64,000 nt of DNA from Lactifluus volemus (taxonomy: Eukaryota > Basidiomycota > Agaricomycetes > Russulales > Russulaceae), in contig WTXI01000082.1 of assembly GCA_022376515.1 (NCBI GenBank), forward strand, positions 1 through 64,000. Reading direction: 5' to 3'. Every line of letters begins with the position of its first letter. Position 1 is the first letter of the stretch. Made by a program: the position numbers and the translations under genes. Positions 24,523 to 34,872 of this stretch are shown here, piece by piece. The notes below the pieces were generated by a model that did no database searches, was not told where the DNA came from, and saw only the letters and a program-made list of their open reading frames with translations.

Positions 24523-24562
24523 TTTGGCTGCCCCAGTGAGGCAAGCCAGAGTCGCTTGCCTC
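24523..24562 (+). other. Putative primer-binding site and hairpin
   Basis: Two bases after the LTR, TGGCTGCCCCAGTGAGG starts with TGG as expected for pairing to a tRNA 3' CCA end; which tRNA is not determined. It overlaps a perfect 8-bp stem (GAGGCAAG 24538-24545 with CTTGCCTC 24555-24562, 9-nt loop). A second palindrome GGTTACC/GGTAACC lies at 24598-24615 just before the first ATG. Confidence 0.5.
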
Positions 24563-24620
24563 CGAAACTCCCTCCTCAGGCTTTCCTGATCCCCTCGGTT
24601 ACCTCTTGGTAACCCCCCCT

Positions 24621-26152
24621 ATGAAGAAGAAGTCCAAAGTACTACCACCTAGAGACAACCTCGGACAATTCACGAAAACCGCACCGCCCACAAAAACCAC
24701 ACCACCCGCAGCAAGTTCATCCCGCCTTTCACCAAACCGACCCATCGGCAATCCATCCGTATCCATTTCCCAAGCCACCCCTCCCTCTTCTCCTCTTCCA
24801 ACGTCTCCTAACCCCTCATCGGATCAAGATCGTTTTTCATACCCACCTTCTCCCTCCGCTGCCCAGTCTATACCCGGGTCCTTCTCCCCCGCTTCTTCTC
24901 GCTCATCAGTACCCTTCTCAGTCCTAGTTTCAGCAGCCTCGACTCGCTTCGACTCGGCCCCAGTATCAACAGTCGAATCAAGTGCCGTTCCCTCGCCCCT
25001 CGACTCCAGGCCGCCCTCTCCTCAACCACACAACCAATTCCACTTCCCCTCAGTACCCGATCCCGTCGACGCTTCATCCGAGTCGTCTCCCTCTCCCACC
25101 ACTTCAACTTCGCGCCTACCTCCCGACCAACCTCCCACACCTCCCGTTTCAAATTTGTCACTGCCATCTACCGCTCACGTCCCCGCGCAAGCACAAGCAC
25201 AGCCACCCCCGTCGTCGCGCCCATCGTTCGTCACCTTCCTAACAACATGGCCCAACCAGCAACTGGACCCGCATCCTTGCCGCCGCCGCGATCCAATCGC
25301 GCCCCCTTCTTCTCTGGGCGCGTTTCCGACCCTCTGAGCGATTTCCTTCAGGAATATGAAGAACTAGCAGACAGCCATCAGCTCAACCCGCGAGAGAAGG
25401 TCGAATCGATCCTCAGATACATCCCCATAAACATGAAAGACCTTTGGAAGTCCCGACCTGGGTTCGCAACTCATGATTGGGCTCTTTTTCGGCAGTCACT
25501 TGAGGAGGCCTATCCAGCCAGGGGATTCCAGAACCGCCACTCAAAACAACAGCTCCACGATCTCGTCAAGAAGACATCCCAGTACCGCATGAGGGACGAA
25601 GACGACGTGCTTGAGTATTATCGACGTTTCTTTTTCATCGCAACCCCTTTGGTCGACTCACTTGATATCACCACCAAGGACCGGGATTATGCATTTTGGT
25701 ACGGCTTCCACGCAGACGACCGCAGGCTCATGAGCAACCAGCTGGACGTCAAGTTCCCCGATCGTGCTTTAACTCAAGCCTACCCCTGGGAAGACGTCCT
25801 CAAGGTCGCACGCACTATCCTTTCGGGACCCGAGCCTCCCCCACTGTCTCTATGGGAAGAGCCACGCGACTTCCGCGAGCGCCCCCCCCGCGATTTCGAG
25901 GACCTTTGGGACTCTCGTGATCCCAGAGAATCCGGGCAAGAACGTCGACCCTACGAGCGCGATCGGGAACGCGAATCGTATCACCGGGACTCTCGCGATT
26001 ATCAAGGGACCCGACGCGACCGACAACCATACGAGCGCGAACGCGAACGGGATCCACCGTACCCAGATGACTATCTTCGAGACACTACTCCCTACTCCCG
26101 ATCGACGCCCGCAGTCGAAACCAAGAAAGTTCGATTCAGAGACCAGGCATGA
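24621..26152 (+). CDS. gag: Ty3 Gag (two overlapping frames)
   Basis: First frame 24621-25337: starts MKKKSKVLPPRDNLGQFTK, then a long Ser/Pro/Thr-rich, low-complexity part. Second frame 25247-26152 (301 aa from MAQPATGP): capsid-like core FFSGRVSDPLSDFLQEYEE, YIPINMKDLWKSRP, ALFRQSLEEAYPA and a C-terminus rich in Arg/Asp/Glu/Tyr, with no CCHC knuckle. The frames overlap by 91 bp, so either frameshifting joins them or an indel split one long Gag. The second frame ends at TGA 26150-26152, and the same frame continues directly into pol. Gag forms the particle that packages the element's RNA. Confidence 0.8.
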
Positions 26153-29100
26153 GAAGAAGAACCGGACATCGAGGAATTGCTAGATAAGATGCATGGCCTT
26201 TCAGTCCGAGACTGCACTTACGCCTCCCTCTTCAACAAGTGCATACGTTACTTCCCAGACTTCGCGCAAACGCTTCCCAAACCCGAAATTACCCGGGATG
26301 GGTCCTTATCGTCAAATTTCGCCTATTCCTCCGCGCCAACGTCTGCCCCGACCGCCCCGTCAATTCCAGCCGCATCAACGCCAGCCGACCCCTCCTACTT
26401 CCTCCCTCGACCCGACAACTGTGCCTTCTGCTCGCTATACACCCACCGCATCCGCACCTGCCCCACGGCGCAAGAGTACTGTCGGTCGGGACGGGCCTCA
26501 GTACAGGAGGATCGTCTATGCCTACCTAACGGTCACCCGATTCCCCGTGGCCCCGGGAACCTCAAATCTCGCATCGACGCTTGGATCGCGGCCCAGGGAC
26601 CATCGTCGACTTCCTCGCTCCTCACCCCTGCGACACCCGGCCTCAAGTCAACGCTGCACACGTCGGCACGTATTGAAGAAATGGTGGAGTCCCACATCTT
26701 CGAGGTTGTGGAGTTCTCAGAGGTTAATGAAGAACCGGAGGAATCCGAGGATGAGTCTCTCGATATATTCGAAGTTTTTGCAGCTGAAAGGAAGAAAAGG
26801 GAGGCTCGAGCAACCAAGTTACCGGAACTCGCGCCGCCATCAGCTCGACCCTCCGCAAGGACGACAGCGCCACCATCGGAGCAATTCACGCCGCCCATCG
26901 CCAATCCAACAGCAAAAATCCCTCAAGCCAACACACCGCCCACCCGATCGAGCCCCCAGTACCGTTATCAGTCCAATGCCGAGGACCAGAAGCTCACCAA
27001 CCAGCTAATGACTTGGTTCATGGATGGTAAATTAAACCAAATCACCCCAGCTCACCTTCTAGCTGCCAGCCCCGTAATTCGAAAAGAACTGGCTGAAAAG
27101 CTGAAAACCCGTCGAGTGGAAACGCACAGCCTCGAAGAGGCGCTCGGCGCGATTTCCGACGACACCCCACCCGCTGAAGTTACCACCCTCTGCGTTGCGG
27201 AGTCATCCTTACCGCTCCAAGAAGTCGATGTCCTCGTCAATGGCTTAGTTCTCGAAGCAGGAGTGCTTGACAGTGGGTCTCAGATCATAGTGATCCGAGA
27301 GGACCTTGCTCGGGATGCTCAAGTCGCCATCAACCCACGACGCCGGCTCGAAATGGAAGCGGCCAGTGGTACAGTCAGCTGGACTCTCGGATGCGCCGAA
27401 AACCTCTGCATGAAGATAGGTAATATATCCTTTCAAGTACAGGCTCATGTCGTGCAGCGCGCTCCGTTTCGGCTTCTTCTCGGGCGACCGTTTCACAGCC
27501 TCCTGCGCTGCCGCCTCGAGGACCACCCTAACGGTCATGTCCAAGTCTCCCTACGCAACCCCTCGGACCCCTTCCACGAAATCTCAATTCCGTCGCGTCC
27601 CCGCAAGTCTCATGTTGGCTACCTTGGGACTTTCTCTCTGCTTGCCTCAGTTTCACCTCCACACATCGACGGCTACAATGCTTACCAAGTGACTGCGCGT
27701 GCCCCCATTTCTGCACCACCCGTCGTCTCGTCGACCTCCATCCTAGCCTACAAAAAGGTGGCCAAGAAGGTTCGACCCGTCCCTGCGTCGCTACCCGAAG
27801 ATTTTCGCACCATCCGCCGCATTCCTGTCGACCCTTTGCTCTCACTTCCGCCGCTCCCATCCTATGCTCCCGACTTTGTGCCTGGCGAACGACTCACTCA
27901 GGAACGCTTGGACGACTTACAGCTCAACCGCTTCGATTTCCTTTGGCCCGAAGAGCTCAAATTGCTACAGCACATCCTTCTGCTTAACGAACTCGGGCTA
28001 GCTTGGACTGAAGCTGAGAAGGGTCGCTTTCGCGACGACTACTTCGCCCCGGTCAAGATTCCCGTCATCGAACACGTGCCCTGGGCGCACAAGAATATCC
28101 CCATTCCCTCAGGCATCTTAGACGACGTTATTCAAATCTTCAAAGACAAATTCGCTGCGGGGGTCTATGAGCGCTCCGACGCCTCTTATCGATCCCGCTG
28201 GTTCTGCGTGAAAAAGAAGAGCGGTGCCCTGCGACTTGTTCACGACCTCCAGCCACTCAATGCCGTCACCATTCGTAATTCTAGCGTCCCCCCCCTCGCA
28301 GACCAGCTTATTGAAGGCATGGCCGGAAGATCTTGTTATTCTATGCTAGATCTCTTTGTCGGCTATGATCACCGCTCGCTCGATGTCTCCTCCCGCGATC
28401 TTACCACGATCCAGTCCCCTATCGGAGCGGTGCGCCTCACTTGTCTCCCTCAGGGCTGGACGAATGCCGTGGCGATTTTCCATGACGATGTAACCTTCAT
28501 TTTAGAACCTGAGATTCCCCATGTCGCTCGCCCCTTTGTCGACGATTGTGCCATCAAGGGACCACCTACTCGTTATGAAATCTCAGGCGACACTTACTCC
28601 ACTATTCCCGCAAATCCCGGCATCCGTCGATTTATTTGGGAACACCTCAACGACGTCCACCGTGTCCTCCATCGTCTCGGGTGCGCCGGCGCCACTGTCT
28701 CGGCCAAGAAGCTCTTCATCGCGGTTCCTGAAGTCATAATTTTAGGGCACAAATGCAATTACGAAGGCCGCATCCCTGACGACTCGAAGATCGCCAAGAT
28801 CCGCGACTGGCCGCCCTGCAAGTCCCTCACTGATGTCCGCGCCTTCCTCGGCACCACTGGCTTTATGCGAATCTGGATCAGGAACTACTCCGCTATCGCT
28901 CGCCCGCTTGTTGATCTCACCCGCAAAGGTGAGACTTTTATCTGGGATGACAGACACGATGCCGCTATGCAAGCACTCAAGGACGCCATCATCGACTCCC
29001 CCGCTCTCATCTCCATCGATTACTCCTCCGACCGTCCCGTTTACCTCGCCGTCGATTCCTCAGTCCGTGGCGTGGGCTGGATTTTATCTCAGGAGTGCCC

Positions 29101-30865
29101 CGATGGCACTCGTCGCCCCTCTCGCTTTGGCTCGATCTCCTGGAACGAGCGCGAGGCTCGATACTCTCAGGCTAAGCTCGAGCTTTATGGCTTGTTTCGT
29201 GCCCTCCGCGCCCTCCGCCTCCACCTTGTTGGTGTCCGGAATCTCGTTGTTGAGATGGACGCCTCCTTCATTCGGGGCATGCTCAACAACCCGGACTGTC
29301 AACCCAACGCCACCATCAATCGCTGGATCGCCGCAATCCACCTTTTCGATTTCAAACTCACACATGTTCCTGCCGAGAAGCACCACGGACCCGACGGCCT
29401 GTCTCGCCGTGCCCCTGTCGAAGGAGAAGACGCTGACGAAGGGGACCCGGAGGAATGGATTGACACCACTCTCGCGCTAGGTATTTGGGTCTTATCGGGA
29501 CTAGCTGAACCTTCTCCACCCCCAGCCCTCATTCACAGTCTTAAGGATTCCGTCCCCGACGCCCCCCCGACCTTTCCCACCACCGAACGCTTTTCCAAAG
29601 GAGACACCGAAATCGCCCTCATCCGCGACTATCTACGCACCCTCAAGATACCTCCCGATCTCCCAGAAACCACTCCCGAAAAGTTCCTCCGCAGAGCCAG
29701 GCGCTTCTCGCTCATCGATGGTCAACTCTGGCGACTTCGAGGCCAGGGACTCCACCAACTTTATGTTCCACCCAACGAACGCCTTGCCCTCCTTCGCGAT
29801 GCCCACGACCGCCTAGGCCACAAGGGCTTTTATTCCACTCATCGCACCCTCCTCGATCGCTTCTGGTGGCCTTCTTTGGAGCAAGATGTCAAATGGTACG
29901 TCGAAACCTGCCACGAATGCCAGCTGCGCCAGACTACCAAGATTCGCATCCCGCCTACGGTTGACCTTCCCGCTCCCCTTTTTCGAAAAGCTTACATCGA
30001 TACCATGCTGATGCCCCACGCCGCCGGATTTCGCTACATCGTGCAAGCCCGCTGTTCCCTCTCTGCTTGGCCCGAATGGCGCGCTCTCCGCACTGAGACC
30101 GGCCGCACCCTTGGCACCTTTATCTTCGAAGACATCCTCTGCCGATGGGGTGCTGTCGCCGAAATCGTCACCGATAACGGCACCGCTTACGTCGCCGCCC
30201 TCGATTGGCTCGCTCACAAATACGACATCCATCACATTCGCATCTCTCCTTACAACTCCCGCGCCAACGGCATCGTCGAACGCCAACACTGGACCATCCG
30301 CGATTCGCTCGTCAAGGCCTGCGAAGGCGACATTTCGAAGTGGCCAGCCGCCGCACCCCACGTTTTTTGGGCAGACCGCGTCACCACTCGTCAATCTACC
30401 GGCTACTCTCCCTTTTTTATGGCACATGGAGTTGAGCCCATCCTCCCCTTCGATATCACCTTGGCGACCTTCCTCGTGCCGAACCTCACCAAACCTCTTT
30501 CCACCGCCGACCTCATCGCCACCCGAGCCCGCCAACTTCAGCGACGCGACGACAACCTAGCCTCGATTCGAGACAACCTCTTCAAGGCTCGTCTCGCCTC
30601 CGTCCGACAATTCGAAAAGCAGTTCGAGAAGACCATTCGCGACGCGGTTTACACCCCCGGCACTCTCGTATTGGTGCGTAATTCGACTATAGAATCTGAC
30701 CTCGGACGCAAGTCCAAGCCTCACTATTTCGGCCCCATGGTCGTCATTCGTCGAACCCGCGGCGGTGCCTATCGTCTCGCCGAACTCGACGGCGCTGTTA
30801 CGGTTATGCGGGCCGCCCGGCCCATTTCTTACTGTTTTCCGTCTGATTTTCGACTTGTGTTGTGA
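26153..30865 (+). CDS. pol: Ty3/gypsy Pol polyprotein
   Basis: Open for 1570 codons after the Gag TGA; first ATG at 26189. A conserved linker, EELLDKMHGLSVRD, precedes the domains. Aspartic protease: GVLDSGSQ, Asp codon at 27269. Reverse transcriptase: LPQGWTNAVAIF and FVDDCAIKGP (FVDD at 28535). RNase H: VYLAVDSS, LELYGLFRAL, LVVEMDAS and DGLSRR. Integrase: zinc-binding H-H-C-C (RLGHKGFYSTHR...CHECQ) and DDE triad with Asp codons at 29999 and 30173 and Glu at 30278, spacing close to 35. A GPY/F-like segment (HYFGPMVVIRRTRGGAYRL) is at the C-terminus; no chromodomain seen. All catalytic residues that I can locate are present, so the enzyme part looks competent. Confidence 0.93.
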   Translation, partial: EEEPDIEELLDKMHGLSVRDCTYASLFNKCIRYFPDFAQTLPKPEITRDGSLSSNFAYSSAPTSAPTAPSIPAASTPADPSYFLPRPDNCAFCSLYTHRIRTCPTAQEYCRSGRASVQEDRLCLPNGHPIPRGPGNLKSRIDAWIAAQGPSSTSSLLTPATPGLKSTLHTSARIEEMVESHIFEVVEFSEVNEEPEESEDESLDIFEVFAAERKKREARATKLPELAPPSARPSARTTAPPSEQFTPPIANPTAKIPQANTPPTRSSPQYRYQSNAEDQKLTNQLMTWFMDGKLNQITPAHLLAASPVIRKELAEKLKTRRVETHSLEEALGAISDDTPPAEVTTLCVAESSLPLQEVDVLVNGLVLEAGVLDSGSQIIVIREDLARDAQVAINPRRRLEMEAASGTVSWTLGCAENLCMKIGNISFQVQAHVVQRAPFRLLLGRPFHSLLRCRLEDHPNGHVQVSLRNPSDPFHEISIPSRPRKSHVGYLGTFSLLASVSPPHIDGYNAYQVTARAPISAPPVVSSTSILAYKKVAKKVRPVPASLPEDFRTIRRIPVDPLLSLPPLPSYAPDFVPGERLTQERLDDLQLNRFDFLWPEELKLLQHILLLNELGLAWTEAEKGRFRDDYFAPVKIPVIEHVPWAHKNIPIPSGILDDVIQIFKDKFAAGVYERSDASYRSRWFCVKKKSGALRLVHDLQPLNAVTIRNSSVPPLADQLIEGMAGRSCYSMLDLFVGYDHRSLDVSSRDLTTIQSPIGAVRLTCLPQGWTNAVAIFHDDVTFILEPEIPHVARPFVDDCAIKGPPTRYEISGDTYSTIPANPGIRRFIWEHLNDVHRVLHRLGCAGATVSAKKLFIAVPEVIILGHKCNYEGRIPDDSKIAKIRDWPPCKSLTDVRAFLGTTGFMRIWIRNYSAIARPLVDLTRKGETFIWDDRHDAAMQALKDAIIDSPALISIDYSSDRPVYLAVDSSVRGVGWILSQECPDGTRRPSRFGSISWNEREARYSQAKLELYGLFRALRALRLHLVGVRNLVVEMDASFIRGMLNNPDCQPNATINRWIAAIHLFDFKLTHVPAEKHHGPDGLSRRAPVEGEDADEGDPEEWIDTTLALGIWVLSGLAEPSPPPALIHSLKDSVPDAPPTFPTTERFSKGDTEIALIRDYLRTLKIPPDLPETTPEKFLRRARRFSLIDGQLWRLRGQGLHQLYVPPNERLALLRDAHDRLGHKGFYSTHRTLLDRFWWPSLEQDVKWYVETCHECQLRQTTKIRIPPTVDLPAPLFRKAYIDTMLMPHAAGFRYIVQARCSLSAWPEWRALRTETGRTLGTFIFEDILCRWGAVAEIVTDNGTAYVAALDWLAHKYDIHHIRISPYNSRANGIVERQHWTIRDSLVKACEGDISKWPAAAPHVFWADRVTTRQSTGYSPFFMAHGVEPILPFDITLATFLVPNLTKPLSTADLIATRARQLQRRDDNLASIRDNLFKARLASVRQFEKQFEKTIRDAVYTPGTLVLVRNSTIESDLGRKSKPHYFGPMVVIRRTRGGAYRLAELDGAVTVMRAARPISYCFPSDFRLVL

Positions 30866-30949
30866 CCTAGGATCCCTTTCCTTGGCCAGCCCCTTCTGTT
30901 CCGCTTCCAGGGGCTGTGCGTTGCCGTTTTGGATGTGTATTTGACTCAG

Positions 30950-31125
30950 GGATCATGACTCAAATCTTGAGTCAGCGTTCTTGACTCAGATCTTGAGTCA
31001 GACGCACTGAGTCAGTTCTTGAGTCATCAGAACTGACTCAGGTCCTTAGTCAATAGTCTTGACTTCGCTACTATACTGTGACCTTTGTAGGATAGTTGGC
31101 TGGCCCTCTGTATGCATAAATAGGG
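30950..31125 (+). promoter_or_regulatory. Cluster of eight TGA(C/G)TCA motifs followed by a TATA-like box
   Basis: Between 30951 and 31040 the 7-mer TGACTCA or TGAGTCA (the palindromic Gcn4/AP-1 bZIP site) occurs eight times, several arranged as inverted pairs. GCATAAATAGG follows at about 31115. The arrangement looks like a promoter inside the 3' part of the Ty3 element, or the U3 of an older LTR trapped there. Confidence 0.55.
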
Positions 31126-31487
31126 CCCTGTAGACGAGCTAAAGCCCCAGCTTCAGCTTCGTCTAGAATCGCAGTTCATTGTCTTCTGCTCACACTCGCA
31201 TCGCATCTCCTCCTCTCTTCTTGTGAATCCCCTCTTCGTACCTTGATCTAGGTACTTCGCGCCACGATCAGACATCTGTGAACTTGTTCCATTTCCGTGC
31301 AACAAGTCCCCAGACGCCTGAACCCTAATACGAACGCGCTGTGAGAAGTAGTCCCCACTTCTCACCCCGCGTCCGCCCTCGAACCTTAGTTCAACCTCTC
31401 ACGAGTGTCCTTGGAAGGCGAGCATCTCTTGCATTCCAATTACACTCGCGCCCGTGTTGCGGTTGAACCTACACATCGTCATTAACC

Positions 31488-31931
31488 CATCTGCCACCGT
31501 CTATCCCTTTTGGGAACGGTAACTCCGACCATCGCGTGCGCCGGTCCGCTAGTCCGTCTCGCGCGACACAGACACCCAGAGTTCGCACAGTCAAGTCTAC
31601 TCCACACAGGACCTTGCCTGCGCGTGCTAGAATCGACTATTTGGTGTTGCTAGTCTTGTCCGACTCGCCACAGCAAATAGCCAACCAGAACGAAGCTCAC
31701 TTCGAGCCACGGTCCCTGCGAACCGTGACAGGCGCCGTCTCCAAGCTCCGTTACGCCGCTTTTCGCCTTGTCCCGTATCTCGCCCGTTCTCGCGCGTTTA
31801 TCCCTGTCACCCGCATTCTCGATCGCGAAGATCTCGTTTCCGTCATCCGAGACGACGCTGACACCCCTGAAAACCAAAACGTCGACGTCCTGACCGGGGA
31901 CGGTCAGATTTTAACCCCCCGGGAGATGTAA
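31488..31931 (+). CDS. Open frame of unknown function between pol and 3' LTR
   Basis: The frame is open from about 31488 to TAA at 31929-31931, overlapping the first bases of the 3' LTR. It has no ATG in its first 130 codons, so translation would need splicing or a fusion. From RRSASPSRATQTPRVRTVK it runs through IANQNEAHFEP and RYAAFRLVPYLARSRAF to DGQILTPREM. Third-position C preference resembles that of pol, which argues that it was coding. No family recognised. Could be a third ORF of the element or part of another retroelement's gag. Confidence 0.35.
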   Translation, partial: HLPPSIPFGNGNSDHRVRRSASPSRATQTPRVRTVKSTPHRTLPARARIDYLVLLVLSDSPQQIANQNEAHFEPRSLRTVTGAVSKLRYAAFRLVPYLARSRAFIPVTRILDREDLVSVIRDDADTPENQNVDVLTGDGQILTPREM

Positions 31932-32807
31932 GGTAGGCTCAGCGGCTGGGCCTGAAATCCGACATCTTCGACCTCGCGCCGGCCCTCAACCACGACCCGA
32001 TTTGGACGTCACACCTTATCTCGACTCCGCGCTCCTCACCTTCGTTCGCCTCGACATCGACCGACGCCGACACACTTTCGGCCGATGCGGAGACTCGCCA
32101 AGAATACCCTCAACCCCCTTTATTTGTACATACCAGGTATTGCCCGCTATTGGGACCTTTTACCATACTCTCTTTGGACTACTCATTTTTGCTGGACCTG
32201 TTACCTTAACTCCTTTCAGACCTTTCCTATGGCCGGTACTACGAGACGACGCTCACGATCGCGTTTACTACTCTACTACCGCCCTCACTTTCCCCGTTTT
32301 GGATCATCGAGCGCCCTCGCGCGAGGCCTGAGCCCATCGGGGCGTTGTCCGATACAGCGACCCGACGGCCGACGCCTTACAGACCTACATCTACTATTCC
32401 TTTTTCTTCCTTTTCTTTATACTCTCGTGTTTCACCCTTGCCTCCTGAATTACAGTCTTGAGCTAACTATTGAAACTTGCTATTTTCGTGGACTCTAGTT
32501 ATCTATCTCAGATCTGCAGAAAAGTAGTTATAAGGCCTTGCTCATTGGCCTGGAAGAGCATCCAATAAATCATTCGTCGATTCGGATCACTTCGTCTGCT
32601 TAAAGAAATCAGTCTCGTTCTCCCTCTTCTCGTCTCTATCGGTCTACTTTTTCGTCTCGTTTCGTCTCCGCGTAGCGTTTTCATTCCGAGCGCCTCGTGC
32701 CCTCTGTTCCGAATCGTCCCGCAAGCGCCCTCGTCGTACCCTCTCTCTCCTGCCTTAACCGGCCCCTCTGTCTTTCGAACTCGCCCGGGCTCCCAAGAGC
32801 TCGTACA
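31927..32807 (+). repeat. 3' LTR
   Basis: 881 bp, same ends as the 5' LTR. The base run before it (CCCCCCGGGAGA) gives only a weak polypurine tract. Confidence 0.93.
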
Positions 32808-33940
32808 TTATCTACTTTGCCCGACCCTGCTCACAGGCTGAATGCCCAACACACATCTTCCTCCCCCTTCTGTCCCACTGCACTTACTACAGAGTCGACG
32901 CTGCTAACTGTGTCCACTACCTAGGTTTCCACATCGACTTCAAACTCCAATGGAAACAGCACGTTTCCATCATCGTCAACGCGTCAAATCTACACTCAAA
33001 TCACTTCAGCTCCTCAGTAACTCAGTCAGGGGCCTTGACTTTGCCCGATGGCGCTTGGCGTACAGCTTTGGTACAAAGGCCAAGTGGGCCTTGTCAAACA
33101 ACTCCAAACAGCCCAAAACGAAGCAATTCACATTATATCGGGTGCAGCCCCACGCGAGCCCACTACACCAACTCATGGCCATCTACGCCACTGATATCCG
33201 CATTAAGCTACTAATCAAGAACTCTGCACTCAGACTCTACTGCCTCCTACGAAGCAGTCAACTCCTCAAACGCCTAGGTAATGACTTGAGCAGTGCCACC
33301 GATCTGGACCTCCCGCTCCCGTGCCTTCCTGCCCGCAACCGCCCCGCCCGCTCTCGCCTGACAGATCTAGCCAGTCTTGTCCCAACCCACGGCCCTCGCC
33401 TTCGCCCACACGCCCGTCTGCCCTGGAACCTGCACGGCTGGGATGACAGACTCGCCCAAGATCCCCAAGTCCGCGACGGAGATGACCGGAAAGCCTGGAT
33501 CGCCGCACTCAAGTCCGAAAATGGCCCCCAGTGACACCCAAAAGCTGGTAATTTCCTGCCGCGGTGCCCTTACTAATGCTGACAGAGATGACAACACCCC
33601 CATCGGCATCGCAGCTGCCGTGGCATATGCAAATGGAAGAGAAATTCGCCATTCCGAACGCCTCCTAGTGCTAACAGTTGCGACACTCGACACCGAACTC
33701 GCAGCCCTAGACACCGGGATCTCGCTTGCCCAAATCATCCTCACTAACCACCCAGTCGCCCACCTCCTCCTCATCTCCCCAGACTCCACTGCTATCTCCA
33801 GCATACTTAAGCCTGGCCCTGACGTCGAGTACACCGCTACGCTCCTTACTTCCCCAACCGCCTTTACAATCCCACCCCTGGGACCGTGTCTTTGTCATAG
33901 CCACATGTTAAATGCAGACTTAAAATAAATAAATAAATAG
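32808..33940 (+). mobile_element. 5'-truncated LINE with RNase H remnant and (AAAT)n tail
   Basis: Plus-strand open segments encode a LINE C-terminal part in shifted frames: FHIDFKLQWKQHV, RGLDFARWRLAY and MAIYATDIRIKLLIKNSALR (32925-33250), then an RNase H-like part (GIAAAVAYANGREIRHSER, ELAALDTGISLAQ; 33600-33740). The 3' end is AAATAAATAAATAAAT (33924-33939), a tail style different from the poly(A) LINE at 18942. The 5' end abuts the 3' LTR of the Ty3 element exactly; after the tail, F-box copy F3 resumes. Dead copy. Confidence 0.8.
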
Positions 33941-34406
33941 CTGTGACGAACTTCAGTCGAACTTCCCGGCATTTGAGAACATCCAAAAGTAAACGCGACG
34001 CAAGCGATCACTGTGTGAAAGTGCGAGCAATATACCCGATTCATCTTCTGCTGTCATCTGCTGCAGATCCAAAGTGTGATAATAGATGGTGAGTGATAAA
34101 TGTAGTGAATGTGCAAGCGGAGATGAAGGTCGAGCCGGGATGGCGATCCAAGAATAATATTTCGCCACAGTCGACAAACATGTGCCAGTTTGTACCACCA
34201 ACATGGGCAGGGCCAAGCAAAGAGCCGGGCCATCCCAGATCTATCGTCATATTCGTCTGGATCTGCCAGCCGATAAAGTTGAAATATGTTGAGAAGTACG
34301 TCGTCGTTGAGGATATGAATAGGTGAGTATCGTATATTGCTGTTGGCTCACGTCTGCCGAGCCTTCTGATGAGAGGATAGATTATGGCCCGGAAGCAACC
34401 AGCCAT
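33941..34406 (-). pseudogene. F-box copy F3, N-terminal part
   Basis: Start MAGCFRAIIYPLIRRL at 34406, followed by the F-box and tryptophan-rich segments in broken frames, ending with VTAMDG-type sequence at the LINE tail. Compared with F1, about 250 bp (F1 7536-7793) are missing between this and the other half at 22890-23641, so the transposon insertions were accompanied by a deletion. A short duplication of GAACTTC is seen at about 33948-33966. Confidence 0.7.
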
Positions 34407-34872
34407 TTTCGGAGAGGTGGTAGGTGAGATTGAAGATGTTTAGTTGTGTATCAAGGGTCGGAGTAACTGGGCGCCGAGGTTTACCCAGATGGGACGCCGC
34501 TGGTGGTCCACTTTCAACCTCCCTTTCAACACTTTCGAAAACTCACCCACGTTCGTAGCATGCACGTACATACAGCGCGGATGTGGCACCGTTCCAGGCC
34601 AATACTGGACCTCACCACTTACTAGTACAAACACTTCAAGAACCGTCAACTGACGCCCCGTCGCGTCGTGAACACGTGTAACACACAACGGCCAGGTGTA
34701 TATTTGTGCGAGATGTCTCTTGTATGCAATACCATCGAGATGGACACCCCTGCTCATCCTCGTCGATGGTCAAAAGGCGGCAACCGTGACGGAAGGATGC
34801 ACAAAATGATGCGCTATAGTATTCACCCATACCCACCAATATAGGGTTCGTTTGGGCACCCCTTCGGTGCTA
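34407..34872 (-). other. Conserved module upstream of F3
   Basis: Copy of the unknown module described at 8354-8900. Here a 105-codon minus-strand frame (34440-34757) is open, containing LTVLEVFVLVSGEVQYWPG, but other copies are interrupted. No function assigned. Confidence 0.35.

Larger units (their letters stand above)
23642..32807 (+). mobile_element. Full-length Ty3/gypsy LTR retrotransposon
   Basis: Two 881-bp LTRs (23642-24522 and 31927-32807), both TGTAAGG...GTACA, flank gag, a complete pol and a 1-kb 3' region. Domain order PR-RT-RNaseH-IN is that of Ty3/gypsy. Only three differences between LTRs were found by eye. The 5-bp flanks (GACAG and TTATC) do not match: the right flank is a truncated LINE, so a target duplication is missing. 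It interrupts F-box copy F3. Confidence 0.93.

Noticed and set aside
30866..31926. Solo LTR of a second element inserted between pol and the 3' LTR
   Set aside because: Promoter-like motifs are present, but I could not find matching TG/CA ends with a target duplication; kept only as an alternative.
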